Positions 25,477 to 36,352 of a stretch of 64,000 bases of DNA are shown here, piece by piece; position 1 is the first letter of the stretch; the number at the start of each line of letters is the position of its first letter. The stretch spans positions 248,001 to 312,000 of the forward strand of contig NW_006921543.1 in the NCBI RefSeq assembly GCF_000340215.1, written 5' to 3'. Below the pieces are notes generated by a model, which ran no database searches, was not told the DNA's origin, and was given only the letters and a program-made list of their open reading frames with translations. The position numbers and the translations under genes are program-made. This DNA is from Pseudocercospora fijiensis CIRAD86. Taxonomy: Eukaryota; Ascomycota; Dothideomycetes; Mycosphaerellales; Mycosphaerellaceae.

Positions 25477-25971
25477 ATGTATATCACTCAGCCTCCTCTC
25501 CCAATCAAGGTCTCGACCATCGATATTGACTCGAGGGCCTGCGCAAGACATTGCAAAGAACGCATGCTAGAAGAGAATTTCGATCTGGATTGGAAGCCGA
25601 CCCACGAAGCTCTTGGCAAAGGTGTAAAGTTGGGAGAACTCATCGACGTCTTGCATGAGCGGGTCCGAAGCGTCTGTCCGTACTCGAAGCCTAGAGTGGA
25701 TAGCCTTGGTGGCTTTGGCCTGACCATTGAACTGGCGGACGCTGAGGACGATGTCAAGCCTGGACGAGACACCTATGAGACACAGGAGGCCAGGGAGGCG
25801 CTAGGAGAGATCCAAGATCTTGCAGCGGAGAACGAAACGGAAGACTCGAAGCCTTTCTGTGTTCCACGCGGGCCACATGAGTCGCCAGTAGAGATGGGCT
25901 ATGCCGCACTTCGTGCTATGGATGACGAGGATGAGAGCGAGTCGAGTGAGGACGAGATGTATACGCTCTAA
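25477..25971 (+). CDS. hypothetical acidic protein
   Basis: A 164-residue protein starting at the ATG at 25477, the first in a frame that is open for 56 further codons upstream without another ATG. The N-terminal half is mixed alpha/beta in appearance, with a conserved-looking segment ending in PRVDSLGGFGLTIELAD. The C-terminus is strongly acidic (DDEDESESSEDEMYTL). There is no signal peptide, membrane segment or known motif. I do not recognise the family. It is divergent to prp4. Confidence 0.6.
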   Translation: MYITQPPLPIKVSTIDIDSRACARHCKERMLEENFDLDWKPTHEALGKGVKLGELIDVLHERVRSVCPYSKPRVDSLGGFGLTIELADAEDDVKPGRDTYETQEAREALGEIQDLAAENETEDSKPFCVPRGPHESPVEMGYAALRAMDDEDESESSEDEMYTL

Positions 25972-26140
25972 GCAGAAGCAGAAGACAAAAGCCGATACAT
26001 CGTCGTAATAGCATTTTTCATTCATCGACGCAACGCCTCGTTCCGCTCCAGTACATCTTGCTTTCCAACTCATGTTGCCTTTCCTGCTGCTATGCTAATT
26101 CTTAACTTTCGCTACATGTCCTTCAGTTCCTGAGAAGGTA

Positions 26141-26557
26141 TCAAGTGAGAATGCCCAACCCGTCCGCCCACGCTTCAAATTCCTTTCTCTGTCTCGTCTG
26201 ATTTGAGCGACCAGTGTCGATGGCTAGGGGGGCAACGTTTTGGAGCTTGATGGTCGAACTCGGGAAAGGAGATGTCGTTCCAGATTTCCATGTGGTCTTG
26301 ATGGCCGCGAGACCGGTCTTCAGAGACTCGAGGTGACGGGTGCACACTGAAGTAATAATGTTGAGATTTGTCATTTCGTTGCTGGGATGGGGTTCTCCGA
26401 GGGAGAAGTGTTGGAGAGGGGATTGTATGGATTGCAGAAAGGATGGAAGGGCCAAAAGGTCGGCGTTGTCGATTCGGTCGATGCCTAGGTCGTTAAGACT
26501 TGACAGGGCTGGGCTGAACTCTTTCAGGATGTCTTCGTCCGCTGATGAGAGATGCAA
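26141..26557 (-). CDS. probable last exon of an F-box/LRR-like protein
   Basis: An open stretch whose sequence looks real: near its upstream end it reads LKTLHLSS, a leucine-rich-repeat consensus, followed by more Leu-rich segments (SSLNDLGIDRIDN, LPSFLQSIQSPLQHFSL). The frame has no ATG at its start and is closed by a TAA 15-30 nt upstream of the LRR motif. A splice acceptor (GAAG before CTGAAGACT, about 26568) is the natural explanation. Candidate upstream coding DNA lies on the same strand between 26620 and 26950, including MAKLLEVLQRCMADIHRLAL in one frame, but I cannot join it cleanly. The gene may be intact with several exons, or broken. Confidence 0.4.
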   Translation of the reverse strand: MHLSSADEDILKEFSPALSSLNDLGIDRIDNADLLALPSFLQSIQSPLQHFSLGEPHPSNEMTNLNIITSVCTRHLESLKTGLAAIKTTWKSGTTSPFPSSTIKLQNVAPLAIDTGRSNQTRQRKEFEAWADGLGILT

Positions 26558-26950
26558 AGTCTTCAGCTTCGATTAATCCATTCTCTGCGTCCGGGTCTTC
26601 AGGTTCTCGACTTTGTGTTCCTCCTCCAACGCTCCTGTGCCCCTTTCCCTTTTCAATCTGTCCTGAGCATAATAAGGTACCGTTCATCGGTTGTCTTGTT
26701 CCCACCCCATCCATGCATCGACAGCTTCAACCAGATTCTCCGGAACCCATGCCCAGATGCCCTCAATCCCGCCAATATAGTCCCATCGATAGTAGAAAGT
26801 GTCAATCAGCGGTCTCCGTAACCAATTCCAAGGCCAGCCTATGGATATCTGCCATGCATCGTTGCAGCACTTCCAACAGTTTGGCCATTGGACGAGGCAT
26901 TGAAATAATAATATTGTGCAGACTCCGATCGTACGTACGAAGATATTCAT

Positions 26951-27311
26951 TTAGTATTGCTTAGGGATCGATGGGCAGCTAGGGCTCGGGCGGGGGCTCG
27001 GGGAAGTGGCGAGGGCTTGTAATAGGTAAGTGCTCTGAGACGCCAGTCTGCAGGAGAGGCCGCCAATCAAGACCTGCAGGCAACTGCTGTGGATTTGTTC
27101 ATAGTACATGCCGTGATAGGTTTTCGCAGCGCATTGCGATCGCGCAGCGCTCGTACAACTGAGTGCAATGTCTGTCCCGTCGAGTTAACATTCATTACAC
27201 CTCCGAAGAACACTGGAACCATCAGCCCCAAGGAGAGCTTGACACCGATGCTGGAGGGTTAGGGAAAACACCAGTAACTAAGCCTCGAGCAGTTACAGCT
27301 CAGTCTTTGAC
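26951..27311. other. intergenic, no gene recognised
   Basis: 360 bp upstream of the DUF6590-like gene. One short open frame (27163-27378) overlaps that gene's start in another frame and is not supported. Confidence 0.5.
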
Positions 27312-28106
27312 ATGCAGAGGCATGGTGGGCAGCAGCAGCAGCAGCGAAGGCGACGAAGGCAGTCGGAAGCCGGACTGAGAAGGTCGACAAGTTCATCAGA
27401 AGTGCAATATACGCCGCCCGGTCCTGATGACGAAGAGGGACGGAGAATACGCCCCGGGGGAACCACTGATCCGAGACCACCAACGAACCCACGGCCCCGT
27501 CCAAAGCCAAGCACGCCTTCGCCTGAGACCTGTCGGTACATCTCTGAGCAAGTGTCCGAATCAACAGCGAGCGCCAACACTAGCAACACTTTGGGCTACC
27601 TCAGTGATTATGGCTCTCTCGCGGGTCCTTCTGGAACGTCAAGCTTGACAGCAGATCTCGATCAACTGTCCATATCAGGTCCAGCAAGCAATCTCTTCGG
27701 GGTTCGGGATGCCCGGTTCTTCGAGATTGGACGTGTCTTCACGATTCCAGGGGACGGCGTGGACCAGCGTTTCCAAAATTATGTCGTAGTCCAAAAACTC
27801 GAACAGAACCAATGCCTTGTACTTCCAATAACCACATATGGCCGTCAAGGTGTCGCTAAGACAGGTGTTGTGAAGGCCAACCACGGCACCATCTACCATG
27901 GTTCACGAGTGCCAGAGCCACGATCCGACGAGCGACCACATCGTGGGGAAGAGGTCGAGCTCTCAAGCTGCAGTCAGGCAGCCATCTGCAATGGCCATCC
28001 AAGCTTCGCAAGCGCAAGCTGCGTACCAGCGAATGCTCAGGGAAGGGTTCACACAGTATCAAGCGGTCGCAGCTATGGCGCGAAGCCTCCAGGAAAGGGA
28101 TCCTAG
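27312..28106 (+). CDS. DUF6590-like protein with an unresolved 3' end
   Basis: The frame from the ATG at 27312 begins with a Gln/Arg-rich disordered stretch and a Pro/Ser-rich linker. From about residue 130 it carries the start of a DUF6590-type domain (FFEIGRVFTIPGDG, then NYVVVQKLEQNQCLVLPITTYG and the KANHGTIYHG segment). The domain then ends early, and the remaining residues to 28106 look out of frame. In the frame one base further on, from about 28000 to 28167, a well-formed helical segment is found (AYQRMLREGFTQYQAVAAMA, then AVAAAIGRLR). The real protein probably changes frame near 27910-27990, by an intron I could not place or by a small indel. DUF6590 domains are common in fungi and of unknown function. 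The gene ends about 200 bp before a hAT insertion. Confidence 0.5.
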   Translation: MQRHGGQQQQQRRRRRQSEAGLRRSTSSSEVQYTPPGPDDEEGRRIRPGGTTDPRPPTNPRPRPKPSTPSPETCRYISEQVSESTASANTSNTLGYLSDYGSLAGPSGTSSLTADLDQLSISGPASNLFGVRDARFFEIGRVFTIPGDGVDQRFQNYVVVQKLEQNQCLVLPITTYGRQGVAKTGVVKANHGTIYHGSRVPEPRSDERPHRGEEVELSSCSQAAICNGHPSFASASCVPANAQGRVHTVSSGRSYGAKPPGKGS

Positions 28107-28167
28107 TCTGTCTCGGGAAGGCGCCGTGGCCGCAGCAATAGGCAGGCTACGGTATCGAGGATCGTAG

Positions 28168-28369
28168 ACGTGTAGAAACGGTCTTAACCAGAATACCAGC
28201 CTGTAGCGTGTTCAAGCCGGGTCTCCGCCATTGTAAAGCAGATTCAAGAGCATCCGAACTTCCATTAGAGCAGTCGTGAAAGAGGAGGTGGTCTGCGAAT
28301 TATCAGGGATAGATGACTCGGACAATCTGCCTCTAGAGCCTTGATATTGTGGAATTTTTCAAGCGACGA
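28168..28369. other. spacer between DUF6590-like gene and hAT element
   Basis: About 200 bp of normal-composition DNA, probably the 3' flank of the upstream gene. It ends exactly at the target duplication of the hAT element. Confidence 0.6.
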
Positions 28370-28377
28370 AACCTGAG
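28370..28377. repeat. hAT target-site duplication, left copy (AACCTGAG)
   Basis: AACCTGAG here and again at 36223-36230, identical and directly flanking the inverted termini. Eight bases is the size hAT transposases make. Confidence 0.92.
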
Positions 28378-28479
28378 CATAGAAGTTGATTACTGAGTAC
28401 TCACTAGTCAGCGGCTGTAATCATAATCATAGTTAATAATAAGTGAGTAATTAGTAATTATAATTACGTAATTATATAA

Positions 28480-30950
28480 TTAGTACCTATAGTAATGCTT
28501 AGGGTTAAGAACGAGGTAGATCTATAGGCGGTCGTTACTATCGATAGCGCCTAAGACTAAGTATAAGTCCGGTAATAGTCCTTCCTCTTCTACCTCTTCT
28601 AGTATAGCTAATTCTAATAGTACCTTAGCAACCCCTGTTTTTATCTAGTTCTTCGAGTACTCGTTTATACGAATATAGTTACTACTTATATATATACGGT
28701 CCTATCGAGTAGTACGGCGGCTTATACTAAAGGTCCTCTCTAACTCGGCGGATATAGTAAAGGCTAACAATATATTAATAGCTAGTTACTATAACGCTGC
28801 ATCGTAGGTCTTCTACTATTAAATCTACTAGTTAATAGGACTTATTATAACTAGCTTCTCGAGGCTAACTAGTAGCAGTACTATTAGACTAGCATAAATA
28901 AAGGCTTCGAAGGGGTCCTAATTAGTAGCAACTAGGTTAGTTTGAGACTTAATTTGCTAGCGCTTAAGGTCCGATAGTCCTTTAAATAAGCGCTATAGCG
29001 TAGACAGTAGTTAATAGCTACGTCCGAAGCGTGTCTTATAGTCCTTCTAAAGCGCTATAGACTGCAACAAGGTAGTGTCTATATCTACCGCTAAGCGGCC
29101 TCTAAGCTAGGCAAGTCGTCGGCTTGGATATAGCAAGACTATAGTAACATATAGAGGGCTCTTCTAGTTAAGGTCGTAGTACTTGTCGAATAGCACTCTA
29201 GCTATATTAATAGACCTAATAAGGACCTTGCGGTAGGCGTTCTTACTAGCTAAGCGAAGGAAATAGCTTCTTAGGTATTCTATAGACTCTTAATATATAT
29301 CGAATGTAATAGTATAGCCTTAGAGCCGAAGAGTAACCTCTTTAAATAGACTAAGAAACTTCCGTATATAGGTAAGGACCTTCTAGTCGTCGTCGGCTAA
29401 GCTAAACTCGCGTAGGTACGGTATTCTATCGAAGAAGGTGTTTAAGATTAGCCTAGTTTAAATAGCCTCTTCTATTATTAGAAGCTAGCTATTCTAGCGT
29501 GTTTTACCGGGGATCTTTAGCACTATATATAGCAGTTGTAGCTAGGCCTTATAGACCTCTTAGAAGATGTTGTTATTATCGTTCTTATGTAGAAGCTTAG
29601 CGAGTGCGAATAACCGTTATAATAGACCTTGTTTAATAAAGGACTTAATATCTATATCGAGCTACCTCGAGATTAAGACGCTATCGCTATCGTTGCTAAG
29701 CACTTAGTTAAAGTCCTTACTCTTAGCAGCCTCTACATCCTTAGCAAACATAAAGGCTATAGTTATACGGTTAAGAATATAGCTAATATAGCGGAGGCGG
29801 CGGTTCTTCTAGGAGTAGCCTTGCGAGTCTAGGAAGCGCTTAATAGCGGCACTAAGTGTATTGTTATTAGAGCCGCTATTAGTCGTTATCTAGCTAAGTT
29901 TGCTAGCTATCTCGAAGGTTAAGAAGCAAGGCAGGACACTCTTAGCAAGGAAGTCGCTAGTATAAGAGCTAGGTAGAAGTTATAGCAAATCTAGTAGTAT
30001 TTAGACTAGGCGGCCCTATAGGTTGATATACTAGCAATTAACGGCTTAGAAGAACTTATAGCTATACTAAGACTTCTATATATTAGTACAAAAGTAAATA
30101 CAACTAAGCGCTGCTAATAGTGCTTATTTGACCCCTTCTCGCTAGCTCTCGAAGTTATATAGAATACGAGGAAACAGTAAAGTATAGCTCTTAAGAAGAA
30201 CCTCCTCTATATATAGATTAACCGTTAGTATAAGGTCCTTAAATTCCTTCGTAACTAGCGTAGTATAAGCGATACTATTAGCTATTGCAAAGCGAGCGAG
30301 GGCGTATCTAAACTTGTCCTTATCCGTAGCGCCTTTAAGTATATTCGTCGTCTTATCCGACTTAATAGAGCCTTGCTTCTTCTATAGCGCCGAGAGGTTA
30401 ATCTTCGTCTGCTTCTTATAAGTACCTTTAAGCTTCCGTTTCTTAATGCCGACGAATATAAAGTGCTTCTTAGCTAGGTACTAAGGCGCGTTACTAGAAT
30501 TAGACGCGTACCGATTAGAGTCGTTATCGTCGTAGTATATATAGTAGAATGCCTTATGCCTGCCTCTATCGACCTTTAAAGGCTCTCTATCTTTTAGTGC
30601 TCTCGCATGCGCCTATAACGCTAGATCTAGCTAGTTCCTGCCCCTTCTACGTTTCCTTAACTCGGTAACTATAGGCGGAGGTATCGGCTATACTATATTC
30701 GAGGACTGCGAGGTAGATAGTCGAATAGAATTAGAAGATTAAAGGAATAAGGTGTCCTCGTCTAGTATTAGAGACAGCGCTTTATTAGCTTTAGAGGATA
30801 GAAGATCGCTTAGATCGCTCGAATTTTTATAGAATAGTATCTAATCTAGCGGCTCGTTTTCCTATATTAATGCTTAGGTATTTACGTAATTTTCTAGTAC
30901 TTTCTAAGTTGGTTTATACTTCTTACGTAGGTTATCTCGTATATCGAATA
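28480..30950 (-). pseudogene. hAT transposase relic
   Basis: Minus-strand frame broken by many TAG codons but otherwise continuous. The stop is the TAA at 28480-28482. Near the C-terminus it reads ISAELERTFSSARRTVL followed by a TAG and DRIYISSNYIRINEYSKNW, the hAT dimerisation domain (PF05699 type). Upstream segments such as ALLAALSCIYFCTNI, then a TAG, resemble the start of the hAT catalytic region. The N-terminal limit is uncertain, because the frame fades near 30950 and a zinc finger is not clearly visible. It is inactive as it stands. DNA between here and the right end (30960-31517 and 34844-36100) is also TAG-rich, and I could not assign a second product. Confidence 0.88.
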
Positions 30951-31517
30951 TATTGTTGTCTTAAACCAAACAATAAATATCGAGATTTAAGTTTGCTAGC
31001 GTACGGCTAAGCCGTCCGGACCTTGCCGTCCGTATTAAGCGAAGCTTATCTATTAGGCTTAGCTAGACCCTAAAGTGCTAATATAACGCGATAGGTAGGT
31101 GCAATAGCAAGCTCGAATACTAATGTCTACGACTAATTATACCTAATTAATAACAACAACCTTACTATCGCCGGTAGTACTATCGCTATCGATTAGACGG
31201 TATAGAACCCTATCGATCCGATCCTTAAATAGCGTCTACCGTATCGGATACTACGATTTTAGCCCGAGAAAGCACTCTTCTAAGTAGAAGCATAGTTTTC
31301 TACTAAACTTAAAGTAGCGACGAGAACCTAGCGCTATATATCTTCCTTTCTAGTCGATGCCCTTACTTACTTGTTAAATACTATTAGCTATACGCTCCTA
31401 GTATTCCTTGGCCCTTCGAACGATCTCCGACGTATACCGAAGGCTCTTTGTCGTCTTCCTTATAACCCTCCGATATAGCAACTATAAGCCCTCCTTTTCT
31501 GCCTCTCTAATATACTA

Positions 31518-31525
31518 CTCGAAGT
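31518..31525. repeat. MULE target-site duplication, left copy (CTCGAAGT)
   Basis: CTCGAAGT here and at 34836-34843, directly outside the MULE inverted repeats. The base before it differs (A versus C), so the duplication is 8 bp, or 9 with one mutation. Confidence 0.85.
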
Positions 31526-34500
31526 AGGTTTTTATAAATGTCGGGCGCTAGATTTTTAGATGTCGGGAGGCTAATGCCTTAGGCGAGACTTAGCAGATAG
31601 ATTTGTTAGCGGAAACTATACAAAATAATCGCGCCTATCTCTACTATTATATATTAACCTCGACCTACCGAAATCGTGTCGCCTTACCTAGTATAGATAG
31701 TATACCGCCTTCTACTGCCGCTAGCTACGAAGGCGCCTTTCTTAACGATCTAGACTACTTCCTCGACGACTATTTAACGTAGGCGGACGCGTAATATAAT
31801 GCCGCCGGCGCTAATAAAGATAGTAATAAAGGTAGTAATAGCGAGGGCGTAGAAGAGCCGGAATACTTCGAAGGCCTTAATCTATCGTTTCGAGGTCTAG
31901 CGACCGCCGCCGAATATACACTAATCGCGATACCTCCTAATACTATATACGATAGTTATATAGAAGCGTACGAGGCGCTAATGCAATTTAGTAAGGTTAA
32001 GGGTTTTGCGTAGATTAAGGCTAGCGATACGAAGAAGGTAGATAGTATCGAGTAGAAGGTTCCTTTAAAGTATAACAAAGGCCTTAGTCGTCGTCGATTA
32101 AAGGGTAGACGGAAGAAGGAAGGTAACGAGGAAGCGCCTACGCCGAAGAAGGTAAAGATAATAATACTAACTAGCGAGCCGTATAAGGCGACGATTAACC
32201 TCGTTGCCGTCGATAAGACCTAGTATAATAGCTAGTAGACCTTTACATACGGTAAGCACCCTTAATACAACTATAGAGGCGTTAATTTAACCTTAATTGC
32301 TATCTATAGGCGCCGCAATCGAGGTAGCAAGGTAAGAGACTTCCTTATTAACGCCCGCAGTTGCGGCGTATCTCCTAAACAGGTCCTTAAGATAACCTTT
32401 AATTACTTTGTTAGTAATAGCGACGAGTTGTCGAAGACAGGTCTAGTAATATGCGATATTTATAACGAATAGGCGAAGATTAGAGCCTTGAATTTAAATA
32501 GCTATATACCTGTTAATCGAGTGCTTTAGATACTCGAGAAAGATAGCTTCTAGTACGCCTATCGGACGGACGACGACTAGCGACTTACTGCCTTATTCTT
32601 CGCCTGTCCTAATATAGTACAGATTTATAAGGAGGCTAGCTATGTCCTTATTATCGACTGCACCTATAAGACTAACAAGTACAAATTGCCGCTTCTCGCT
32701 ATCAACTTTATAACTTCTATAGGCTAGACCTTTCTATTAGCATACTACCTTATAATAGGCGAGAAGGAGTCTAACTATCGCTTCGCCTACGAGAGCCTCA
32801 ATTAGATATCTAAGGAGTTAGAATTAGACAATCTAGCGGTTATCTTCTACGATAGAGACAGAGCCGAAATAAACGCCTTAGAAGCTATATATCTAGGCGT
32901 ACTAATATACCTATATATATAGCATATAGATACTAATATAGAGGCGTACGTAATAGACAAGCTCGGTCGAGTAAGTGTTAATAGACGGTAGCGCTCTTCG
33001 GAAATAGCAGAAGACTTCCTTGCCTTCTATCGACGTTATATTAACTCGCTAACTAAAGCCGAGTTTAATACTAACTGCCTAGAAATGAAGCAATACGTAC
33101 TATAACTGCTATCTTGGCAAGAGTGTGTTATATACCTTAATTAGCAATAGTAGCCTTATAAGACGAAGTATGTAAAGGCCTAGACTAACGACCTTCTTTA
33201 CTATAGCTTCCGGACAACGTCGCCTGCTAAGAGCGGCTATGCTAGACTTAAGGGCTAGTTAGGCTCTATACGCAACGATATCTTTACGCTTATTGTTAAG
33301 ATAGCGGCCTTCTTTAACGCATATACGCGGAGATATATCGCTATAAAGGGCAGGCTATAGAACACTATATCTACGGCCTTCTTAGACAAGCCGTTGTTAT
33401 AGAAGCTTACTCTCGCTATTAACAACAAAGGCCTTAACCTCTTCTGCTAGCAACAAGCTAAGATTGAGGCCGAGTTGGCTTAGAAGGCGTTAGATCCGGA
33501 CTATACAATGTCTACTTGCTTACATACCTTCCGGAAGACAATAGGTGCGCCGTATAGTTACGAGATATTGCTATTTGTTAATAGCCGCTTGCTAACCCCT
33601 ATGCCGCTTCTAGACCTATTTAACGCCTTCTACTATATTCTAGGCGGCTAGTCGCCTAAGCGACTTGCTAACTATGTTATTAATCTATAGGTTAGGCGCT
33701 ATAAGAGACAACTTCGCGCTTAGCTATTATACGCAGCTAACACTAGCGAATACGGCACTTAACGAGACCCTTCGAGGCATAAGCATATATATCCTAAATA
33801 TACAGCAACTCAACTCGCACGCCGCAACGGTAAACCTGTCCGTCTAATTTAGTTAAATGCGCCTTCTTAAGCGACTTAGAAGAAGCTAAAGGGTTGTAGT
33901 TGCTAGCCGTCGAAGAACAGGCACTATAGCACTGCTAGTTATAGTTGTAAGAAGGGCAAGTTAGGCTCTAATAGATACTATACCTTCTATTGCTACGGAG
34001 ATATTATATGCGACAATATAGATCTAGCGACAGTAAGGCCGACATAACAATAACAACTAGCCGCTATTATAGAAGAAGACAAGATTAACAAGTTAACGAA
34101 GCTCGTTAAGCAACAGCAACAACAGCTACAAGGCCTTCTATAGGGCACTACGTAGCAAGGCCTCGTTGCTAACTAAATTCTTTACTACTAGCCCTAGTAA
34201 CTGTACTAGGCGATGCTTCCGCCCTCCTTGCCTACTCCTATATACCAAGTTTCTTACTAAATTAGAAGGCAACAGCAGGCGAGTTACATATAGCCGTATA
34301 TAACGTAGGGACCGAGAGGCAACCCGTAGAGCTACGAGAGGCTTTAGCAACTACAGTATTAGCAGCTATAGTTTAGTAGAGGCAACTACGCTCTAGGCCG
34401 CCTATAAGGACTCGCTATGCCTCCTCCGCTAGCACCGGTATACTTACTAAATTTGCTAGGCAGATAGGGTGCTAAGGGAGGAACAGAGGGTAAGGAAACT

Positions 34501-34835
34501 AGGTATCTACGAGCAAGCAACCCTCCGCGGAGCTAGCAGCGAGAACGGCCGCTATTTAGTTAAATACTAAGTCGATAGATTAGCGGAACTAACAAGCTAG
34601 CTTTAGCTTGCCTTATATAACAACTACGCTACTACTATATAAGATATTATTATTAAATTAAACATATATTAAGATATTATACTTCTTATCCTTAGCGCGC
34701 TTTACTATGTATTAATATATAGTATTGTTGTCGAGATATAGACGCCGGAAGGTGTTAGAAATTAAGTGTTATGTTCTACCGGGTATACCTGCGCCCGACA
34801 TTTAAAATTTCCGCGCCCGACATTTATTAAAACCC
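31526..34835. mobile_element. Mutator-like element (MULE) nested in the hAT
   Basis: A 3.31 kb element with terminal inverted repeats of about 40 bp. Both ends carry ATAAATGTCGGGCGC close to the terminus and a second ATGTCGGG 22 bp further in (31538-31545 and 31560-31567 on the left; complements at 34816-34823 and 34794-34801 on the right). An 8-bp target duplication of hAT sequence flanks it, so it inserted after the hAT did. Its transposase relic is on the plus strand. It carries the same CpA-to-TpA decay as its host. Confidence 0.92.
31740..34450 (+). pseudogene. MULE transposase relic
   Basis: Continuous plus-strand frame broken by TAG codons. It starts with an acidic region and a FAR1-like segment (EALMQFSKVKGFA), then the MULE catalytic core: YVLIIDCTYKTNKYKLPLLA with the first Asp, AVIFYDRDRAEINALEA with the second, and LYI-TAG-HIDTNIEAY, where the stop at 32920-32922 replaces the invariant Trp of the W-H-x3-N motif. 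A Gln-rich, Pro-rich tail follows. Stops at an invariant Trp are direct evidence of TGG-to-TAG change. A Cys-containing segment (CYGDIICDN) lies near 33990. The exact start and end cannot be fixed. Confidence 0.88.
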
Positions 34836-34843
34836 CTCGAAGT
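34836..34843. repeat. MULE target-site duplication, right copy
   Basis: CTCGAAGT, identical to 31518-31525. Confidence 0.85.
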
Positions 34844-36222
34844 CCTTCTATGCCACTTCTTTAATAAAGGACAGTATACCCTACCTCCTTCTTAGGCTCT
34901 TTATAGTAACTTCTTCTATACGTATGCACCTTCTATACTACATACTACTATTACTTTCATTCTCTTTATAGTTTAGCGGCTTGCAGAAGTCTTCTATAAA
35001 GAGCCTAAGGACAAATATCGCAAATACTGCAGGTTAAGCGTTATGCCTACTTAGATATAGGCCTATAGTATAACAACTACGCATTTTCAGCTAAAGTTAT
35101 GTTAGAATCGCACCTACGCAGCGATATAGGCAATAGAACTGTTTATACACCTAAGATTATAATGTCAAAGATACGCAAATAAAAACTATAAAACAGTATC
35201 TCGTAAGAAACGCTATGCGAATAATGCCCGGATACCCTCTATACCGATACTAACAAGTCCCTCTTACAATAGACAAAATATACGCGGACCCTTAGAATTA
35301 GCCGCTTTACAACCTCTAAGTGTTAGCTAGGCGTAAATGTGTCGCGTTGCTAGGTCCTAAGCATAATCCGGTAGACTACCAATTCTAGCTAGAATCCGGC
35401 TGTTTCTATCGTCCGGGGCCTCTAGGCGCAATCTTCCTTCGAGGCTACCGCTAGGTCTAGAGCCCTTTCTACCTCTTAAATATTCTTTCTAGGACCTAAA
35501 TATGTCTCGGAATAGGCTATAGTGTCCTGCATTCGATTGCTAGATATTATGCACCGCTAGTTATATGTCTTCTAGATATATAAGGATTACTACGTAGAAC
35601 AACTAACTTTTGTCCTTAGACCCTTGCTAACGTAAGGAGTAGTAAGCAGGTATAGCATTAGTTAAAGATCCGATAGTAGAAGGTGCGTATTGTGCCTGCC
35701 GCTACTACTTGCGTCTATATAGGAAGAGGCTAAAACGGAGATAGAGTATACCGGCTTATTAGAAGTATAGCTAAGTAGGAGTAATATAAGAGTCGGTTTA
35801 GTTAAGAGTTAGATAAGTCGCTAGTACGTCCTTTAGTAACAGCTATAGGTAATAGCTTTGTAGTGCTAAGAAGGCCTTAGTTAACTAGTCGGAGGTCTAT
35901 ACTAGCGGTAGTAAGAGGTCTTCCTCTTAAGAAGATATAGACTTAGCAACCTATTCAAATTAGCGACCTCGTATACTAATGTTCGACTTACATACCTCTC
36001 GATAGACGTGCCCCATTTTAGGTATGTTGTTGTCTATAGAAACAGGAGGAAATAGTGCGAATTTGAAACCTTCTATAGGTGTAATATATACCCTAGTATT
36101 GCCTTGGAATAACCGACTGATTACTAACTATAGTCACTAATCACTCACTCCATAATCATAATCGTAGTCACATATGATTACAGTAACTAGTGATTATTGG
36201 TAATCAATAATCAACAACTATG

Positions 36223-36230
36223 AACCTGAG
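36223..36230. repeat. hAT target-site duplication, right copy
   Basis: AACCTGAG, identical to 28370-28377. The element thus landed about 120 bp beyond the stop codon of the amylase gene. Confidence 0.92.
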
Positions 36231-36352
36231 AGAGGTCACAAGTTTGCAGCCAAGCTCGTTTGATCGGTCGCGGCTTATGTTATATTGTGATGATGCACGT
36301 ATCAGCATCGAAGCGCAGACACTGGTAGGCTAAGTCCACCTCCTGCCACTTA

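Larger units (their letters stand above)
28378..36222. mobile_element. hAT DNA transposon, RIP-degraded, with a nested MULE
   Basis: A 7.85 kb element bounded by terminal inverted repeats that begin CATAG and end CTATG. The left end, from 28378, and the complement of the right end, from 36222, agree at about 18 of the first 22 bases, and further matches continue for some 80 bases (TGTAATCATA, then GTGAGTnATTAGT). Perfect 8-bp duplications flank it. Removing the nested MULE and its duplicated 8 bp leaves about 4.5 kb, a normal size for an autonomous hAT. The transposase relic lies on the minus strand in the left half. The whole interval is TAG/CTA-rich and depleted of TpG/CpA, whereas DNA immediately outside is not. 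Confidence 0.93.

Noticed and set aside
13679..34450. TAG might be read as a sense codon, since long frames are interrupted only by TAG.
   Set aside because: Host genes in the window end at TAG (for example dehydratase, ACAD, SDR, ligase), and the relics show general TpG/CpA loss, so mutation explains the pattern.
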